A stretch of DNA of 36,990 nucleotides from Ligilactobacillus equi DSM 15833 = JCM 10991 (GCF_000615765.1 NZ_BAMI01000016.1:1-36990), one strand, 5' to 3'. Shown: positions 1 to 7,980, numbered from the stretch's first letter. The notes: generated from the letters alone by a model not told the origin. A program made the numbers and translations.

Positions 1-36
1 GTTACCGTAAGGTAATAATTTAATAAATCATATTAT

Positions 37-107
37 GCGGGTGTAGTTTAGTGGTAAAACCACAGCCTTCCAAGCTGTTGTCGCGAGTTCGATTCTCGTC
101 ACCCGCT
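37..107 (+). tRNA. tRNA-Gly (anticodon TCC)
   Basis: The sequence folds as a 71-nt cloverleaf. The acceptor GCGGGTG pairs with CACCCGC, the D stem is GTTT/AAAC, and the anticodon stem ACAGC/GCTGT closes a CTTCCAA loop that gives anticodon TCC. The T loop is TTCGATT. It decodes GGA and GGG glycine codons. The 3' CCA is not encoded. It is the first visible member of a six-tRNA cluster that probably continues upstream of the window. A close paralogue with anticodon CCC lies at 19130. Confidence 0.96.
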
Positions 108-113
108 TAATAT

Positions 114-187
<74 letters not shown>

Positions 188-191
188 TTAT

Positions 192-279
192 GGAGAAATA
201 CTCAAGTGGCTGAAGAGGCGCCCCTGCTAAGGGTGTAGGTCGGTAACACGGCGCGAGGGTTCAAATCCCTCTTTCTCCG
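192..279 (+). tRNA. tRNA-Ser (anticodon GCT)
   Basis: This is an 88-nt class II tRNA with a long variable arm (TAGGTCGGTAACACGGCG region). The acceptor GGAGAAA pairs with TTTCTCC and the discriminator is G, as expected for serine. The anticodon loop CTGCTAA gives GCT, which reads AGC and AGU. CCA is not encoded. Confidence 0.96.
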
Positions 280-286
280 TTTTTAT

Positions 287-358
287 GGCCCGTTGGTCAA
301 GTGGTTAAGACACCACCCTTTCACGGTGGTATCATGGGTTCGAATCCCGTACGGGTCA
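287..358 (+). tRNA. tRNA-Glu (anticodon TTC)
   Basis: This is a 72-nt cloverleaf with acceptor GGCCCGT/ACGGGTC, which includes one G-T pair. The anticodon stem CCACC/GGTGG closes CTTTCAC, giving anticodon TTC. The discriminator is A and CCA is not encoded. Confidence 0.96.
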
Positions 359-370
359 TTTTAATGTTAT

Positions 371-444
<74 letters not shown>

Positions 445-457
445 TTAAGAAATTTTT

Positions 458-530
458 GGTCCATTGGAGTAGTGGTTATCTCGCCTCCCTGTCACGGAGG
501 AGATCGTCGGTTCAAATCCGTCATGGACCG
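458..530 (+). tRNA. tRNA-Asp (anticodon GTC)
   Basis: This is a 73-nt cloverleaf with acceptor GGTCCAT/ATGGACC and discriminator G. The anticodon stem CCTCC/GGAGG closes CTGTCAC, giving anticodon GTC. It is the last tRNA of the cluster and is followed 14 nt later by a terminator. CCA is not encoded. Confidence 0.96.
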
Positions 531-543
531 TTTATGACTTATT

Positions 544-565
544 CACCCTTTCGAGGGTGTTTTTT
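544..565 (+). terminator. terminator of the tRNA cluster
   Basis: The stem CACCCT/AGGGTG closes a TTCG tetraloop and is followed by six T residues. It ends the tRNA cluster and separates it from the metK promoter. Confidence 0.9.
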
Positions 566-566
566 A

Positions 567-594
567 TTGCAAATTTTTTGGTTTGTGATAAACT
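567..594 (+). promoter_or_regulatory. probable metK promoter
   Basis: TTGCAA at 567-572 and TAAACT at 589-594 are 16 nt apart. Each matches the consensus at four of six positions. A start near 601 would place the riboswitch at the very 5' end of the transcript, which supports the call. Confidence 0.5.
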
Positions 595-601
595 AAAAAG
601 C

Positions 602-684
602 GTTACAATTCATTCCCGAAAGGATTCACCTCTGGGTGAAGATGCCTTGTAACCAAATAATTATATTAATGGGGGAATTTCCAT
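602..684 (+). promoter_or_regulatory. SMK-box (SAM-III) riboswitch controlling metK translation
   Basis: The leader has the features of the SAM-III riboswitch known from metK genes of Lactobacillales. A long-range helix GTTACAA (602-608) pairs with TTGTAAC (647-653). An internal hairpin TTCACC/GGTGAA (625-630/635-640) lies inside it. The anti-Shine-Dalgarno stretch ATTCCC (612-617) can pair with GGGAAT (673-678), which overlaps the metK ribosome-binding site. In this family SAM binding stabilises that pairing and blocks translation, so metK is repressed by its own product. Structure and placement are seen directly; ligand response is inferred from the family. Confidence 0.93.
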
Positions 685-1871
685 ATGTCAGAAAGACATT
701 TATTTACATCAGAATCTGTTTCAGAAGGACATCCAGATAAAATCGCTGACCAAATTAGTGATGCTATCTTAGACGCCTTATTGGAACAAGATAAAAATGC
801 GCGGGCAGCGGTTGAAACTACTGTAACCACCGGACTTGTTGTTGTTGTCGGTGAGGTTTCAACGTCAGCCTACGTTGACATTCAAAAAATTGTCCGGAAA
901 ACAATTAAAGAAATCGGCTATACGGGTAACAAGTATGGTTTCGATGGCGATAATTGTGCCGTTTTAACAGCGATTGATGAACAATCAGCTGATATTGCTC
1001 AAGGGGTCGATGCTTCCTTAGAAACCCGGGAAGGTCAAGGCGATCCTTTGGATCAAATCGGGGCCGGTGACCAAGGACTAATGTTTGGTTACGCTATTGA
1101 TGAAACACCAGAATTAATGCCTTTACCAATTGCTTTAAGTCACCGTTTGATGCGTCAAATTGCTAAAATTAGAAAAGATGGTACCTTGTCTTACTTAGGG
1201 CCAGATGCAAAGGCGCAAGTTACTGTGGAATACGATGAAACTGATCAACCAGTACGAGTTGATACTGTTGTTTTATCGACCCAACATGCTGACAAAGTTT
1301 CTTTAGACACCATTAAAGCCGATGTGAAGAAGTTAGTAATTGACCAAGTGATTCCAAAAGAATTACTTGATGAAAAGACCAAGTACTTTATCAATCCAAC
1401 CGGTCGCTTCGTAATTGGTGGTCCACAAGGGGATGCTGGTTTGACTGGTCGGAAGATTATTGTTGATACCTATGGTGGTGCGGCTCACCATGGTGGGGGT
1501 GCCTTCTCTGGTAAGGATGCTACTAAAGTTGACCGTTCTGCGAGCTATGCAGCGCGTTACATTGCTAAAAACTTAGTGGCTGCTGGTTTAGCGAAGAAAG
1601 TTGAAATTCAAATTGCTTATGCTATTGGGGTAGCTCAACCTGTTTCGATTGCGGTGGATACTTTTGGCACGAGTGATTATACGGAAGCCAGTTAGCCCAA
1701 GCAATTCGTGAAGTCTTTGATTTACGTCCTGCAGGGATTATTGAAATGTTAGATTTAAAGCGTCCAATTTACAAGCAGACAGCTGCTTATGGCCACTTTG
1801 GCCGGACAGATGTTCAATTACCTTGGGAACAAATTGATAAGGTAGAGGCCCTAAAAGCTGCTTTAAAATAA
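685..1871 (+). CDS. metK: S-adenosylmethionine synthetase, frameshifted as read
   Basis: MetK makes S-adenosylmethionine from methionine and ATP in the cytoplasm. The first frame gives 336 residues with the ATP-site GHPDK (15-19), GAGDQG (126-131) and GGGAFSGKD (270-278). It then runs into a stop at 1693-1695. The last ~60 residues continue in another frame from about 1690 to the stop at 1869-1871, reading [15 protein letters not shown] and onward. Restoring one C in the CC at 1688-1689 gives a continuous 395-residue protein, the normal family length. I read this as a sequencing or assembly error, because metK is normally essential and the 3' part is intact. The ATG at 685 follows GGGGGA (671-676), which the SMK box can sequester. 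A terminator follows. Confidence 0.95.
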
Positions 1872-1880
1872 AAATGTATC

Positions 1881-1915
1881 AAAAAGAGATGACCACTTTC
1901 TGATCATCTCTTTTT
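1881..1915. terminator. bidirectional terminator between metK and the minus-strand gene
   Basis: The arms AAAAAGAGATGA (1881-1892) and TCATCTCTTTTT (1904-1915) form a perfect stem with T runs on both strands. It serves the convergent metK and the gene ending at 1914. Confidence 0.88.
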
Positions 1916-2474
1916 AGTTTTTACTAATTTTAAGCTTTGGCCAACGTTGCGTCCATCTTTTACGCTTAATCCGTTCATTAAAGGTGGTCATTGAATTTGT
2001 GGCCAAGAAGACCGGGGTAGGCCTAACCTTCAATTCAAAAAGGTCAGCCAGACCGTAAGGCGCCAGAATTTCAAACTGTCCGTTAGTTTGAAGACGGATT
2101 CCAACTGCACTGCAGGTTTCAGGAAACTTTGTTAGTATTTCTTGAATGGAGTCTCCCTGAGGAATCTTGGAATAGTGTGGGCGGGGACTAGCTAAATTAT
2201 GTAGATCCCAAAGATATTTGGCGTGGTGGGTGTTAAGTTTGGTCGTGAGAATTTGGTGTTCTTCGGCGGTCTCACTATTTTTTTTATAATAGATATCCAG
2301 ATTATCTTGAAGATATGTCGGTTCGAGCTGATTCAAATTGTTCCAGACTAGATTACGCACCCAGCCAGCACATAGGTAGGCTTCCTGGAGGCTATTGTTG
2401 CGGAGAATGGTGAAAATTTCTTGTAAATTAGGTGTACTTATAAGCAGTTTTTGCAAATCATCTTGATAAGACAT
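1914..2474 (-). CDS. DUF925-type nucleotidyltransferase-like protein (NTP_transf_6)
   Basis: This 186-residue protein resembles the DUF925 branch of the nucleotidyltransferase superfamily, whose substrate is unknown. The family landmarks are AGWVRN (36-41), the DNLDIYY segment (57-63), FPET (117-120), and a C-terminal APYGLADLFELKVRPTP (138-154), which matches the usual P-[FY]-G-L-x-D-L-F-x-x-x-V-R-P-x-P pattern. The expected D-x-D metal motif reads N58-L-D60 and the usual following acidic residue is lysine, so catalysis may be altered. The gene is alone on the minus strand, with RBS-like GAAAGGA upstream of its ATG and its own promoter. The family call is good; the biochemical role is not known. 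Confidence 0.78.
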   Translation of the reverse strand: MSYQDDLQKLLISTPNLQEIFTILRNNSLQEAYLCAGWVRNLVWNNLNQLEPTYLQDNLDIYYKKNSETAEEHQILTTKLNTHHAKYLWDLHNLASPRPHYSKIPQGDSIQEILTKFPETCSAVGIRLQTNGQFEILAPYGLADLFELKVRPTPVFLATNSMTTFNERIKRKRWTQRWPKLKISKN

Positions 2475-2509
2475 AGATGCTTATTCCTTTCTTGTTATAG
2501 ACTGCTTTA

Positions 2510-2537
2510 ATTTTAGCCTATAAAAAGCCCTTTGCAA
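2510..2537 (-). promoter_or_regulatory. promoter of the DUF925 gene
   Basis: On the minus strand TTGCAA (2532-2537) and TAAAAT (2510-2515) are separated by 16 nt. This leaves a short leader before the start codon at 2474. Confidence 0.6.
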
Positions 2538-2607
2538 AGTCATCTATTTGCTAAGAAAATCTTAAAGTTCAGGAATTATAGCTTTATTGCTTTCAAAAAA
2601 TGGATAC

Positions 2608-2636
2608 TTGCAGGAGAAAATTAAATGAGCTATAAT
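2608..2636 (+). promoter_or_regulatory. ackA promoter
   Basis: TTGCAG (2608-2613) and a perfect TATAAT (2631-2636) are 17 nt apart. Transcription would start near 2643, just upstream of the ackA ribosome-binding site. Confidence 0.8.
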
Positions 2637-2639
2637 TTT

Positions 2640-2653
2640 GTTATACGTTTACA
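2640..2653 (+). promoter_or_regulatory. possible cre site at the ackA transcription start
   Basis: GTTATACGTTTACA resembles the CcpA operator consensus TGNAARCGNWWWCA. The CG core and the right half match well, but there are about three mismatches in the left half. ackA is a known CcpA target in several Firmicutes, which makes the position sensible. The match alone is weak. Confidence 0.35.
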
Positions 2654-2675
2654 TTGTTGAAAGGTAGGAATTTTC

Positions 2676-3875
2676 ATGGAAAAAGTAATCGCAATTAATT
2701 CAGGTAGTTCAAGTTTGAAATTTAAACTTTTTGAAATGCCTGAAGAAAAAGTCTTGGCTTCAGGTTTAATGGAGAGAATTGGTTTAGGTGATTCGATTAT
2801 CACAATTAAATACGATGGCCAAAAATACGAAAATGTTCAAGATTTAAATGATCATGAACAAGCGGTTAACTTATTGCTGCAACTATTAGAAGAATTAAAT
2901 ATTATTCAAGACTTTTCTGAATTGACAGGAGTTGGTCACCGGGTAGTTGCTGGGGGAGAATACTTCACCAAACCAACCTTAGTCGATGATCAAGCCCTTG
3001 CTGAAATCGATCGGATTAGCGACATGGCGCCTTTACACAACCCGGCTAATAGTTTGGGGATTAAGGTTTTCAAGCGTCTTTTACCTCAAGCAGCTTCTGT
3101 GGTAGTGGTTGATACGGCCTTCCACCAAACAATGCCAAAAGAAAATTACATTTACAGTGTGCCTTACGAATGGTATAAAAAGTACGGGGTTCGGCGTTAC
3201 GGAGCTCACGGTACGAGTCATGAATATGTGGCAGGTGAGGCTGCCAAAATGCTGGGCAAGCCTTTAGCTGACCTGAAGTTGGTAACTTGTCACTTAGGAG
3301 CGGGGGCTTCAATTACCGCTATTAAAGATGGTAAATCCTTCGATACTTCTATGGGCTTTACACCTTTAGCTGGGGTAACCATGGCGACGCGTTCCGGAGA
3401 TGTAGATACTTCTTTATTAAGCTATGTCATGAACCATTCTGATATCAAGGATATTAACGAAATGGTTGATATTTTAAATCACCAATCTGGTTTAACGGGA
3501 ATTTCCGGCGTTTCCGCTGATATGCGTGATATTATTGCGGCCGCCGAAGAAGGTAACGAACGGGCTCAATTAGCTTTTGACATTTTTATAAAGAATGTGG
3601 TGCGCTACATTGGGCAATATACTGCTGAAATGGGTGGGATTGACGGAATTGTCTTCACAGCTGGCATTGGGGAAAATTCCCAGCCGGTACGTTCAGCTAT
3701 CATGAAACGTTTAGCTTACATGGGTATTACCGAGGATGAAAAAGAAAATGCCACTTTTGGCAAAAATACTTTTGTTTCAACAGAGAATTCTAAGGTTAAG
3801 GTCTTACGTATTATGACGGATGAAGAATTAGTCATTGCTCGTAGTACCTATAAGCTAGCGCATGAAAATAAATAA
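2676..3875 (+). CDS. ackA: acetate kinase
   Basis: AckA interconverts acetyl phosphate plus ADP with acetate plus ATP, the last energy-yielding step of the acetate branch in lactic acid bacteria. The 399-residue length is normal. Visible landmarks are N8-S-G-S-S-S (phosphate loop), G87-H-R (substrate site), D146-T-A-F-H (catalytic Asp), and H178-G-T-S-H (transition-state His). The C-terminal region carries the family stretches GFTPLAGVTMATRSGDVD and FTAGIGENS. The ATG at 2676 follows AAAGG at 2660-2664. The gene is monocistronic, with a strong promoter and a strong terminator. Confidence 0.98.
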   Translation: MEKVIAINSGSSSLKFKLFEMPEEKVLASGLMERIGLGDSIITIKYDGQKYENVQDLNDHEQAVNLLLQLLEELNIIQDFSELTGVGHRVVAGGEYFTKPTLVDDQALAEIDRISDMAPLHNPANSLGIKVFKRLLPQAASVVVVDTAFHQTMPKENYIYSVPYEWYKKYGVRRYGAHGTSHEYVAGEAAKMLGKPLADLKLVTCHLGAGASITAIKDGKSFDTSMGFTPLAGVTMATRSGDVDTSLLSYVMNHSDIKDINEMVDILNHQSGLTGISGVSADMRDIIAAAEEGNERAQLAFDIFIKNVVRYIGQYTAEMGGIDGIVFTAGIGENSQPVRSAIMKRLAYMGITEDEKENATFGKNTFVSTENSKVKVLRIMTDEELVIARSTYKLAHENK

Positions 3876-3881
3876 AGCTAC

Positions 3882-3917
3882 AAAAAAGGCCTTTCCAAGT
3901 GCGGAAAGGCCTTTTTT
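3882..3917. terminator. bidirectional terminator between ackA and the deoxynucleoside kinase
   Basis: The arms at 3882-3896 and 3903-3917 form a perfect 15-bp stem (core AAGGCCTTTCC) with a six-base loop, flanked by A and T runs. It overlaps the last codon of the convergent minus-strand gene. Confidence 0.92.
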
Positions 3918-4641
3918 ATGCGCGAGCAGCTTTGAGCTGAGCAAATTTTTCAGGAGTTAATTTACCTAAATTAACCATTTCGGTTTCAATCATATCTAAA
4001 ACTAGGTTACGGTCAGCAGAATTTTCCACAAAATCATATTTGTCACCGTCAATAACTAGGAGTTTAGTTTGGTCGTAACTCTTTTCCCAGTCATCATAAT
4101 ATTTCAAAAGACGGTGGTAGTAGTCAACTAAGGAAGGATCCGTCGAAACTTGTTCATATTCCCGCCCGCGTTTTTCAATGCGGTGAATCATTGTTTCATA
4201 TGAAACCTTGATGAAAACTGTTAAATCAGGATTTTTTGATTGATGAGCAAAGGGTAGTTCAGCAAGCATGTTTGTTAAAAGTTCTTGGTAAATTTGATAT
4301 TCAATTTGGGTCGCGTTTCCCATGTCAGTATTCATCCGCATGAACATGGCATCTTCGTGGATGGAACGATCTAAGATGTTGTTTTCACCTTGCATTGCTT
4401 CTTTAATCATTTTGAAACGGCGGTTTAAAAAGAAGGTTTGCAATAAGTAAGCATAGGGGTTAGTCGCGTCCTTTTCACCTTGTTCCCGTTTTTTGGCAGC
4501 TTGTTCATTTCCCTTATAGAAAAGCGGTAAAACAGGGTTATCTTCGACAGGCTCATAAAAAGGGGTACTACCTAGTTCCTTTGAGAGAATTTCTGTCAGG
4601 CTAGATTTACCTGAGCCAATAATACCAGCAAGTGTAATCAT
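3916..4641 (-). CDS. deoxynucleoside kinase (deoxyadenosine/deoxyguanosine kinase type)
   Basis: This 241-residue enzyme belongs to the dNK/dGK-dAK family, which phosphorylates deoxynucleosides with ATP or another NTP for salvage. The P-loop is G6-I-I-G-S-G-K-S-S14. The E30-P segment lies where the family binds substrate, D91-R-S93 is the conserved DRS motif, and R158-G-R-E-Y-E163 is the lid. Lactobacilli are known for purine-specific dAK/dGK pairs; only one such gene is visible here, so exact substrate preference cannot be read from sequence. RBS-like GAAAGGA precedes the ATG. It is divergent from purE, which makes a shared purine context likely. Confidence 0.9.
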   Translation of the reverse strand: MITLAGIIGSGKSSLTEILSKELGSTPFYEPVEDNPVLPLFYKGNEQAAKKREQGEKDATNPYAYLLQTFFLNRRFKMIKEAMQGENNILDRSIHEDAMFMRMNTDMGNATQIEYQIYQELLTNMLAELPFAHQSKNPDLTVFIKVSYETMIHRIEKRGREYEQVSTDPSLVDYYHRLLKYYDDWEKSYDQTKLLVIDGDKYDFVENSADRNLVLDMIETEMVNLGKLTPEKFAQLKAARA

Positions 4642-4673
4642 GTTAAGATCCTTTCACAATAAAATCACCTTCT

Positions 4674-4703
4674 ATTTTACCGAAGTTTGGTGAGGATTAC
4701 CAA
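4674..4703 (-). promoter_or_regulatory. possible promoter of the deoxynucleoside kinase gene
   Basis: On the minus strand TTGGTA lies about 18 nt before TAAAAT (4674-4679 in plus coordinates). A PurBox-like sequence (4676-4688) overlaps the -10. The -35 is imperfect, so confidence is moderate. Confidence 0.45.
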
Positions 4704-4736
4704 TTCAAAAAAGATTAGAAAATGGCAAGTAAAGAT

Positions 4737-4749
4737 AAAGTTCGTTAAT
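4737..4749 (-). promoter_or_regulatory. upstream PurBox of the purEKB unit
   Basis: The reverse complement ATTAACGAACTTT matches the PurR operator consensus AWWWCCGAACWWT at 12 of 13 positions. It lies about 86 nt upstream of the purE -35. Confidence 0.65.
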
Positions 4750-4787
4750 TGCGGATTAAATATTTTTTTGAGGATGTATGTAAAAAT

Positions 4788-4831
4788 ATAACCGTACAAA
4801 AAATATTTATTCTAAATTAAAGTTCGATTTT
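4788..4831 (+). promoter_or_regulatory. inverted PurBox pair upstream of purE
   Basis: A forward box ATAACCGTACAAA (4788-4800, 11 of 13 matches to AWWWCCGAACWWT) faces an inverted box (4819-4831, reverse complement AAAATCGAACTTT, 12 of 13). The two cores are 30 bp apart, which resembles the inverted double PurBox arrangement recognised by Bacillus-type PurR. Whether PurR here activates (as in Lactococcus) or represses (as in Bacillus) cannot be decided from sequence. No purR gene is in the window. Confidence 0.7.
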
Positions 4832-4834
4832 TCT

Positions 4835-4863
4835 TTGACATTTTTTTCTTGCTTTGGTATTCT
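4835..4863 (+). promoter_or_regulatory. purE promoter
   Basis: A perfect TTGACA (4835-4840) and TATTCT (4858-4863) are 17 nt apart. There is an extended -10 TGG directly before the hexamer. The inverted PurBox ends 3 nt upstream of the -35. Confidence 0.85.
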
Positions 4864-4891
4864 AAAGGTGATTAATTGAGGAGGGATTTTC

Positions 4892-5383
4892 GTGAGTAAA
4901 GAAGTAAGTATTGTCATGGGCAGTATTTCTGACTGGGAAACCATGCAACAAGCCGCCCAAATGTTAGAGGATTTTGGGGTTAGCTATGAAAAACATGTGA
5001 TATCAGCCCACCGCATGCCCCAAGAGATGTTTACCTATGCCCAAAATGCCCGAAAACGAGGTCTCAAAGTTATTATTGCTGGGGCCGGGGGAGCCGCCCA
5101 CTTACCGGGGATGATTGCGGCCAGTACAGAATTACCTGTAATAGGGGTACCTGTGCAATCTCGGACGCTAAATGGACTTGATTCTTTACTCTCAATCGTC
5201 CAAATGCCGGCGGGAATTCCGGTGGCTACCACAGCTATTGGACAAGCTGGGGCTAAAAACGCAGCCTTATTGGCCATTCAAATTCTAGGTACGAGCAATC
5301 CCGAACTGCAAGCGAAAGTCACAGCTTATCGCCAAGCTATCCATGATGCTGCAGTAGAAAGCGAGGCACAATTTGATGACTAA
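4892..5383 (+). CDS. purE: 5-(carboxyamino)imidazole ribonucleotide mutase
   Basis: PurE converts N5-CAIR to CAIR in purine synthesis. This 163-residue class I enzyme shows G10-S-I-S-D14, S38-A-H-R41 with the catalytic His40, and G64-A-G-G-A-A-H-L-P-G73. The start is GTG at 4892, chosen because a strong GAGGAGGG lies 6-13 nt upstream and the N-terminus then fits the family. It is the first gene of purEKB and overlaps purK by 8 nt, as expected for partners that hand over an unstable intermediate. Confidence 0.97.
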   Translation: MSKEVSIVMGSISDWETMQQAAQMLEDFGVSYEKHVISAHRMPQEMFTYAQNARKRGLKVIIAGAGGAAHLPGMIAASTELPVIGVPVQSRTLNGLDSLLSIVQMPAGIPVATTAIGQAGAKNAALLAIQILGTSNPELQAKVTAYRQAIHDAAVESEAQFDD

Positions 5384-6500
5384 GCTAATTCAACAAGGAC
5401 AAACAATTGGTATTATCGGTGGTGGGCAGTTGGGACAAATGCTGGCCTTGGATGCCAAGGCTAGTGGGATGAGGGTCATTGTACTTGATCCCGACCCTAC
5501 TTGTCCGACTGGTCAGGTTTGTGATGAGCAAATTGTGGCTCCTTATGCGAGTCAAACTGCAATTACCACGTTAGCTGAAAAAAGTGACGTCTTAACCTAT
5601 GAGTTTGAAAACGTTGATTTAGCCACACTGGAGGCAGTTAGTGACCAAGTCTTTATTCCTCAAGGAACAGAACTTTTGCGGATTACCAAGGACCGTTTAC
5701 GCGAGAAAACTTTTCTGCGCGACCATGGCCTGCAGACCGCACCTTTTAGGATGGTAAACACGCAAGCCGATTTAGTAGCTGCATTAGCAGATTTAGATTA
5801 TCCGGCTATTTTAAAAACTTGTCAGGGAGGTTATGATGGTAAGGATCAAGTCACCCTTTATAGCGAAGAGAATCTAAAACAGGCCACAGAAGTACTTGCG
5901 CAGGGTCCTTGTATTTTAGAAGGATTTGTGACCTTTAAATGTGAATGTTCAATCATGGTGGCGCGGAATCCGCGAGGTCAGGTCAGTGTGATGCCGGTTA
6001 GTGAAAATATCCATGTCAATCACATTCTCCATGAAAGTATTGTGCCGGCTCGCATTAGTCTTGCGTTACAAGCTAAGGCTCAAAAATTGGCCCAAATGAT
6101 TGCTGAGGCTTTGGGTTTGGTGGGAATTCTAGGAGTTGAGTTTTTTGTTGGTCAAGATCACGAACTCTATGTTAATGAATTAGCGCCCCGTCCCCACAAT
6201 TCGGGCCACTATTCCCTTGAAGCTTGTGATTTTTCACAATTTGCCTTGCATAATCGGGCAATTTGTAATTGGCCACTACCGTCGGTTAAATTACTAAGTC
6301 CTGCCATCATGGTCAATATTTTAGGACAGCATGTGGCCGGCACCCAAGCTTTGATTAGCCAAAAGGCTACCTGGCATTTTCATGATTATGGAAAAAAAGA
6401 CCAAAAATTTAATCGAAAAATGGGCCACGTGACAATTTTGTGCGATAATATAGAAGCAACCCTCAAAGAAATTAAGACAACCCAAGTTTGGGAAAGATAG
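5376..6500 (+). CDS. purK: 5-(carboxyamino)imidazole ribonucleotide synthase
   Basis: PurK carboxylates AIR with ATP and bicarbonate to form N5-CAIR. It is an ATP-grasp protein of 374 residues. It opens with G12[10 protein letters not shown] and has the C-terminal N267[11 protein letters not shown] motif that binds metal and phosphate in the family. ATG at 5376 is preferred to the TTG just before it. The start lies inside the end of purE, so translation is probably coupled. Confidence 0.97.
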   Translation: MTKLIQQGQTIGIIGGGQLGQMLALDAKASGMRVIVLDPDPTCPTGQVCDEQIVAPYASQTAITTLAEKSDVLTYEFENVDLATLEAVSDQVFIPQGTELLRITKDRLREKTFLRDHGLQTAPFRMVNTQADLVAALADLDYPAILKTCQGGYDGKDQVTLYSEENLKQATEVLAQGPCILEGFVTFKCECSIMVARNPRGQVSVMPVSENIHVNHILHESIVPARISLALQAKAQKLAQMIAEALGLVGILGVEFFVGQDHELYVNELAPRPHNSGHYSLEACDFSQFALHNRAICNWPLPSVKLLSPAIMVNILGQHVAGTQALISQKATWHFHDYGKKDQKFNRKMGHVTILCDNIEATLKEIKTTQVWER

Positions 6501-6510
6501 GAGATAGAAA

Positions 6511-7806
6511 ATGATTCCACGTTATACTCGTCCTGAAATGGCAAAACTTTGGACTGACCAAAAGAAATATGAATGCTGGTTGGAAGTTGAATTAGCAGCT
6601 GATGAAGCCTGGTCCAAACTAGGACATATTCCTGCTGAAGATGTTGAAAAGTTACGCCAAAACGCTAAATTCGACGTTGAACGGATTAATGAAATTGAAG
6701 CGGTAACTCGCCACGACGTAATCGCCTTTACACGGACGGTTTCTGAATCTTTAGGTGAAGAAAAGAAGTGGGTTCACTATGGTTTAACTTCTACCGACGT
6801 GGTGGATACTGCTTATGGTTACCAATTAAAGCAAGTTAATGATGTTTTACGTCAAGATTTGGTGGAATTTACTGAAATCGTAGCAGACAAAGCGCGTAAG
6901 TACAAGGACACAGTTTGTATGGGGCGGACCCATGGAGTCCATGCTGAACTAACCACCTTTGGAGTAAAATTGACTCGTTGGTATTCTGAAATGAAGCGCA
7001 ATATTGAGCGCTTTGAACATGCTGCCAAAGGAGTCGAAGCTGGTAAAATCTCTGGTGCAGTGGGGACCTTTGCCAATATCGATCCTTTTGTTGAAGAATA
7101 TGTATGCCAAAAGCTCGGTATCCGCGCCCAGGAAGTTTCCAGTCAGGTCTTACCCCGTGACTTACACGCTGAGTACTTATCAGCCTTGGCTTTGATTGCG
7201 ACTTCTTTAGAAGAATTTGCAACCGAAATTCGTGGTTTACAAAAATCTGAAACTCGTGAAGTGGAAGAATACTTCGCTAAGGGCCAAAAAGGTTCTTCAG
7301 CTATGCCACACAAGCGGAATCCAATTGGTTCTGAAAATATTTGTGGTTTGGCCCGAGTGGTTCGTGGTCACATGGTAACGGCCTATGAAGATGTAGCTCT
7401 ATGGCATGAACGCGATATTTCGCACTCTTCTGCGGAAAGAATTATCTTGCCCGATACAACTATCTTGGTAGATTACATGTTACACCGTTTTGGTAACATC
7501 GTGAAAAACTTGACAGTCTTCCCTGAAAATATGAAGCGCAACATGGATCGGACCTTTGGTTTGATTTACAGTGGTCGTGTCCTTTTGAAGTTGATTGATA
7601 CTGGCATGAGTCGCGAAGAAGCTTACGATTTGATTCAACCTAAAACGGCTCAAGCTTGGGATGAACAGCGCCCATTCCGTCCGCTTTTAGAAGCTGATGA
7701 AGCAATCACGTCCCGTTTAAGTTCAGCTGATTTAGATGATGCCTTTGATTACCATTGGCACCTGAAACATGTGGATGATATTTTCAAACGGGTTGGCCTA
7801 GAATAA
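6511..7806 (+). CDS. purB: adenylosuccinate lyase
   Basis: PurB removes fumarate from SAICAR and from adenylosuccinate, so it acts in IMP synthesis and in AMP synthesis. The 431 residues carry the catalytic T-H141 (GRTHGVHAE) and the fumarase/lyase signature S262-S-A-M-P-H-K-R-N-P271 with the mobile-loop serine. RBS AGGAGA lies 7 nt before the ATG. It is the last gene of the purEKB unit and is followed by a terminator. Confidence 0.98.
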   Translation: MIPRYTRPEMAKLWTDQKKYECWLEVELAADEAWSKLGHIPAEDVEKLRQNAKFDVERINEIEAVTRHDVIAFTRTVSESLGEEKKWVHYGLTSTDVVDTAYGYQLKQVNDVLRQDLVEFTEIVADKARKYKDTVCMGRTHGVHAELTTFGVKLTRWYSEMKRNIERFEHAAKGVEAGKISGAVGTFANIDPFVEEYVCQKLGIRAQEVSSQVLPRDLHAEYLSALALIATSLEEFATEIRGLQKSETREVEEYFAKGQKGSSAMPHKRNPIGSENICGLARVVRGHMVTAYEDVALWHERDISHSSAERIILPDTTILVDYMLHRFGNIVKNLTVFPENMKRNMDRTFGLIYSGRVLLKLIDTGMSREEAYDLIQPKTAQAWDEQRPFRPLLEADEAITSRLSSADLDDAFDYHWHLKHVDDIFKRVGLE

Positions 7807-7819
7807 TTAATGCTTACTT

Positions 7820-7852
7820 AAATCCCTAGCTCAAAATGAGTTAGGGATTTTT
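7820..7852 (+). terminator. terminator after purB
   Basis: The arms AAATCCCTAGCTCA and TGAGTTAGGGATTT (7820-7833/7837-7850) form a 14-bp stem with one G-T pair. They are followed by TT. The purC control region begins directly after it. Confidence 0.82.
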
Positions 7853-7864
7853 ATGTTCGTTTAT
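7852..7864 (-). promoter_or_regulatory. upstream PurBox-like site of the purC unit
   Basis: The reverse complement ATAAACGAACATA matches the PurBox consensus at 11 of 13 positions. It lies 62 bp (core to core) upstream of the main forward box, compared with 52 bp before purE, a difference of about one helical turn. Confidence 0.5.
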
Positions 7865-7912
7865 ATAGTTTTTCTTTTTATTTTTAATATCTTTATTAAT
7901 CTTTTTTGTCTA

Positions 7913-7956
7913 AAAAACGAACTATTTGTTCTAAAAAAAGAATATTATTCGTTGAC
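7913..7956 (+). promoter_or_regulatory. PurBox pair upstream of purC
   Basis: The forward box AAAAACGAACTAT (7913-7925) matches AWWWCCGAACWWT at 12 of 13 positions. A weaker inverted box (7944-7956) has its TTCG core exactly 30 bp downstream, the same geometry as before purE, and overlaps the -35. The first box is convincing; the second is supported mainly by spacing. Confidence 0.6.
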
Positions 7957-7980
7957 TTTTTTGGGTGCTCTTAGTAAAAT
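7952..7980 (+). promoter_or_regulatory. purC promoter
   Basis: TTGACT (7952-7957) and TAAAAT (7975-7980) are 17 nt apart. Transcription would start near 7987, giving a leader of about 70 nt. That leader contains one further GTTCGT PurBox-like core at 8023-8028. No attenuator or riboswitch fold was recognised in it. Confidence 0.82.

Noticed and set aside
2-15. Small hairpin TTACC-GTAA-GGTAA at the very start of the window
   Set aside because: It has a GNRA loop but no T run, and too little upstream sequence is available to assign it to an rRNA spacer or terminator.
6869-7222. Minus-strand open frame of 117 codons opposite purB
   Set aside because: It is a shadow frame of the highly conserved purB sequence with no supporting signals.
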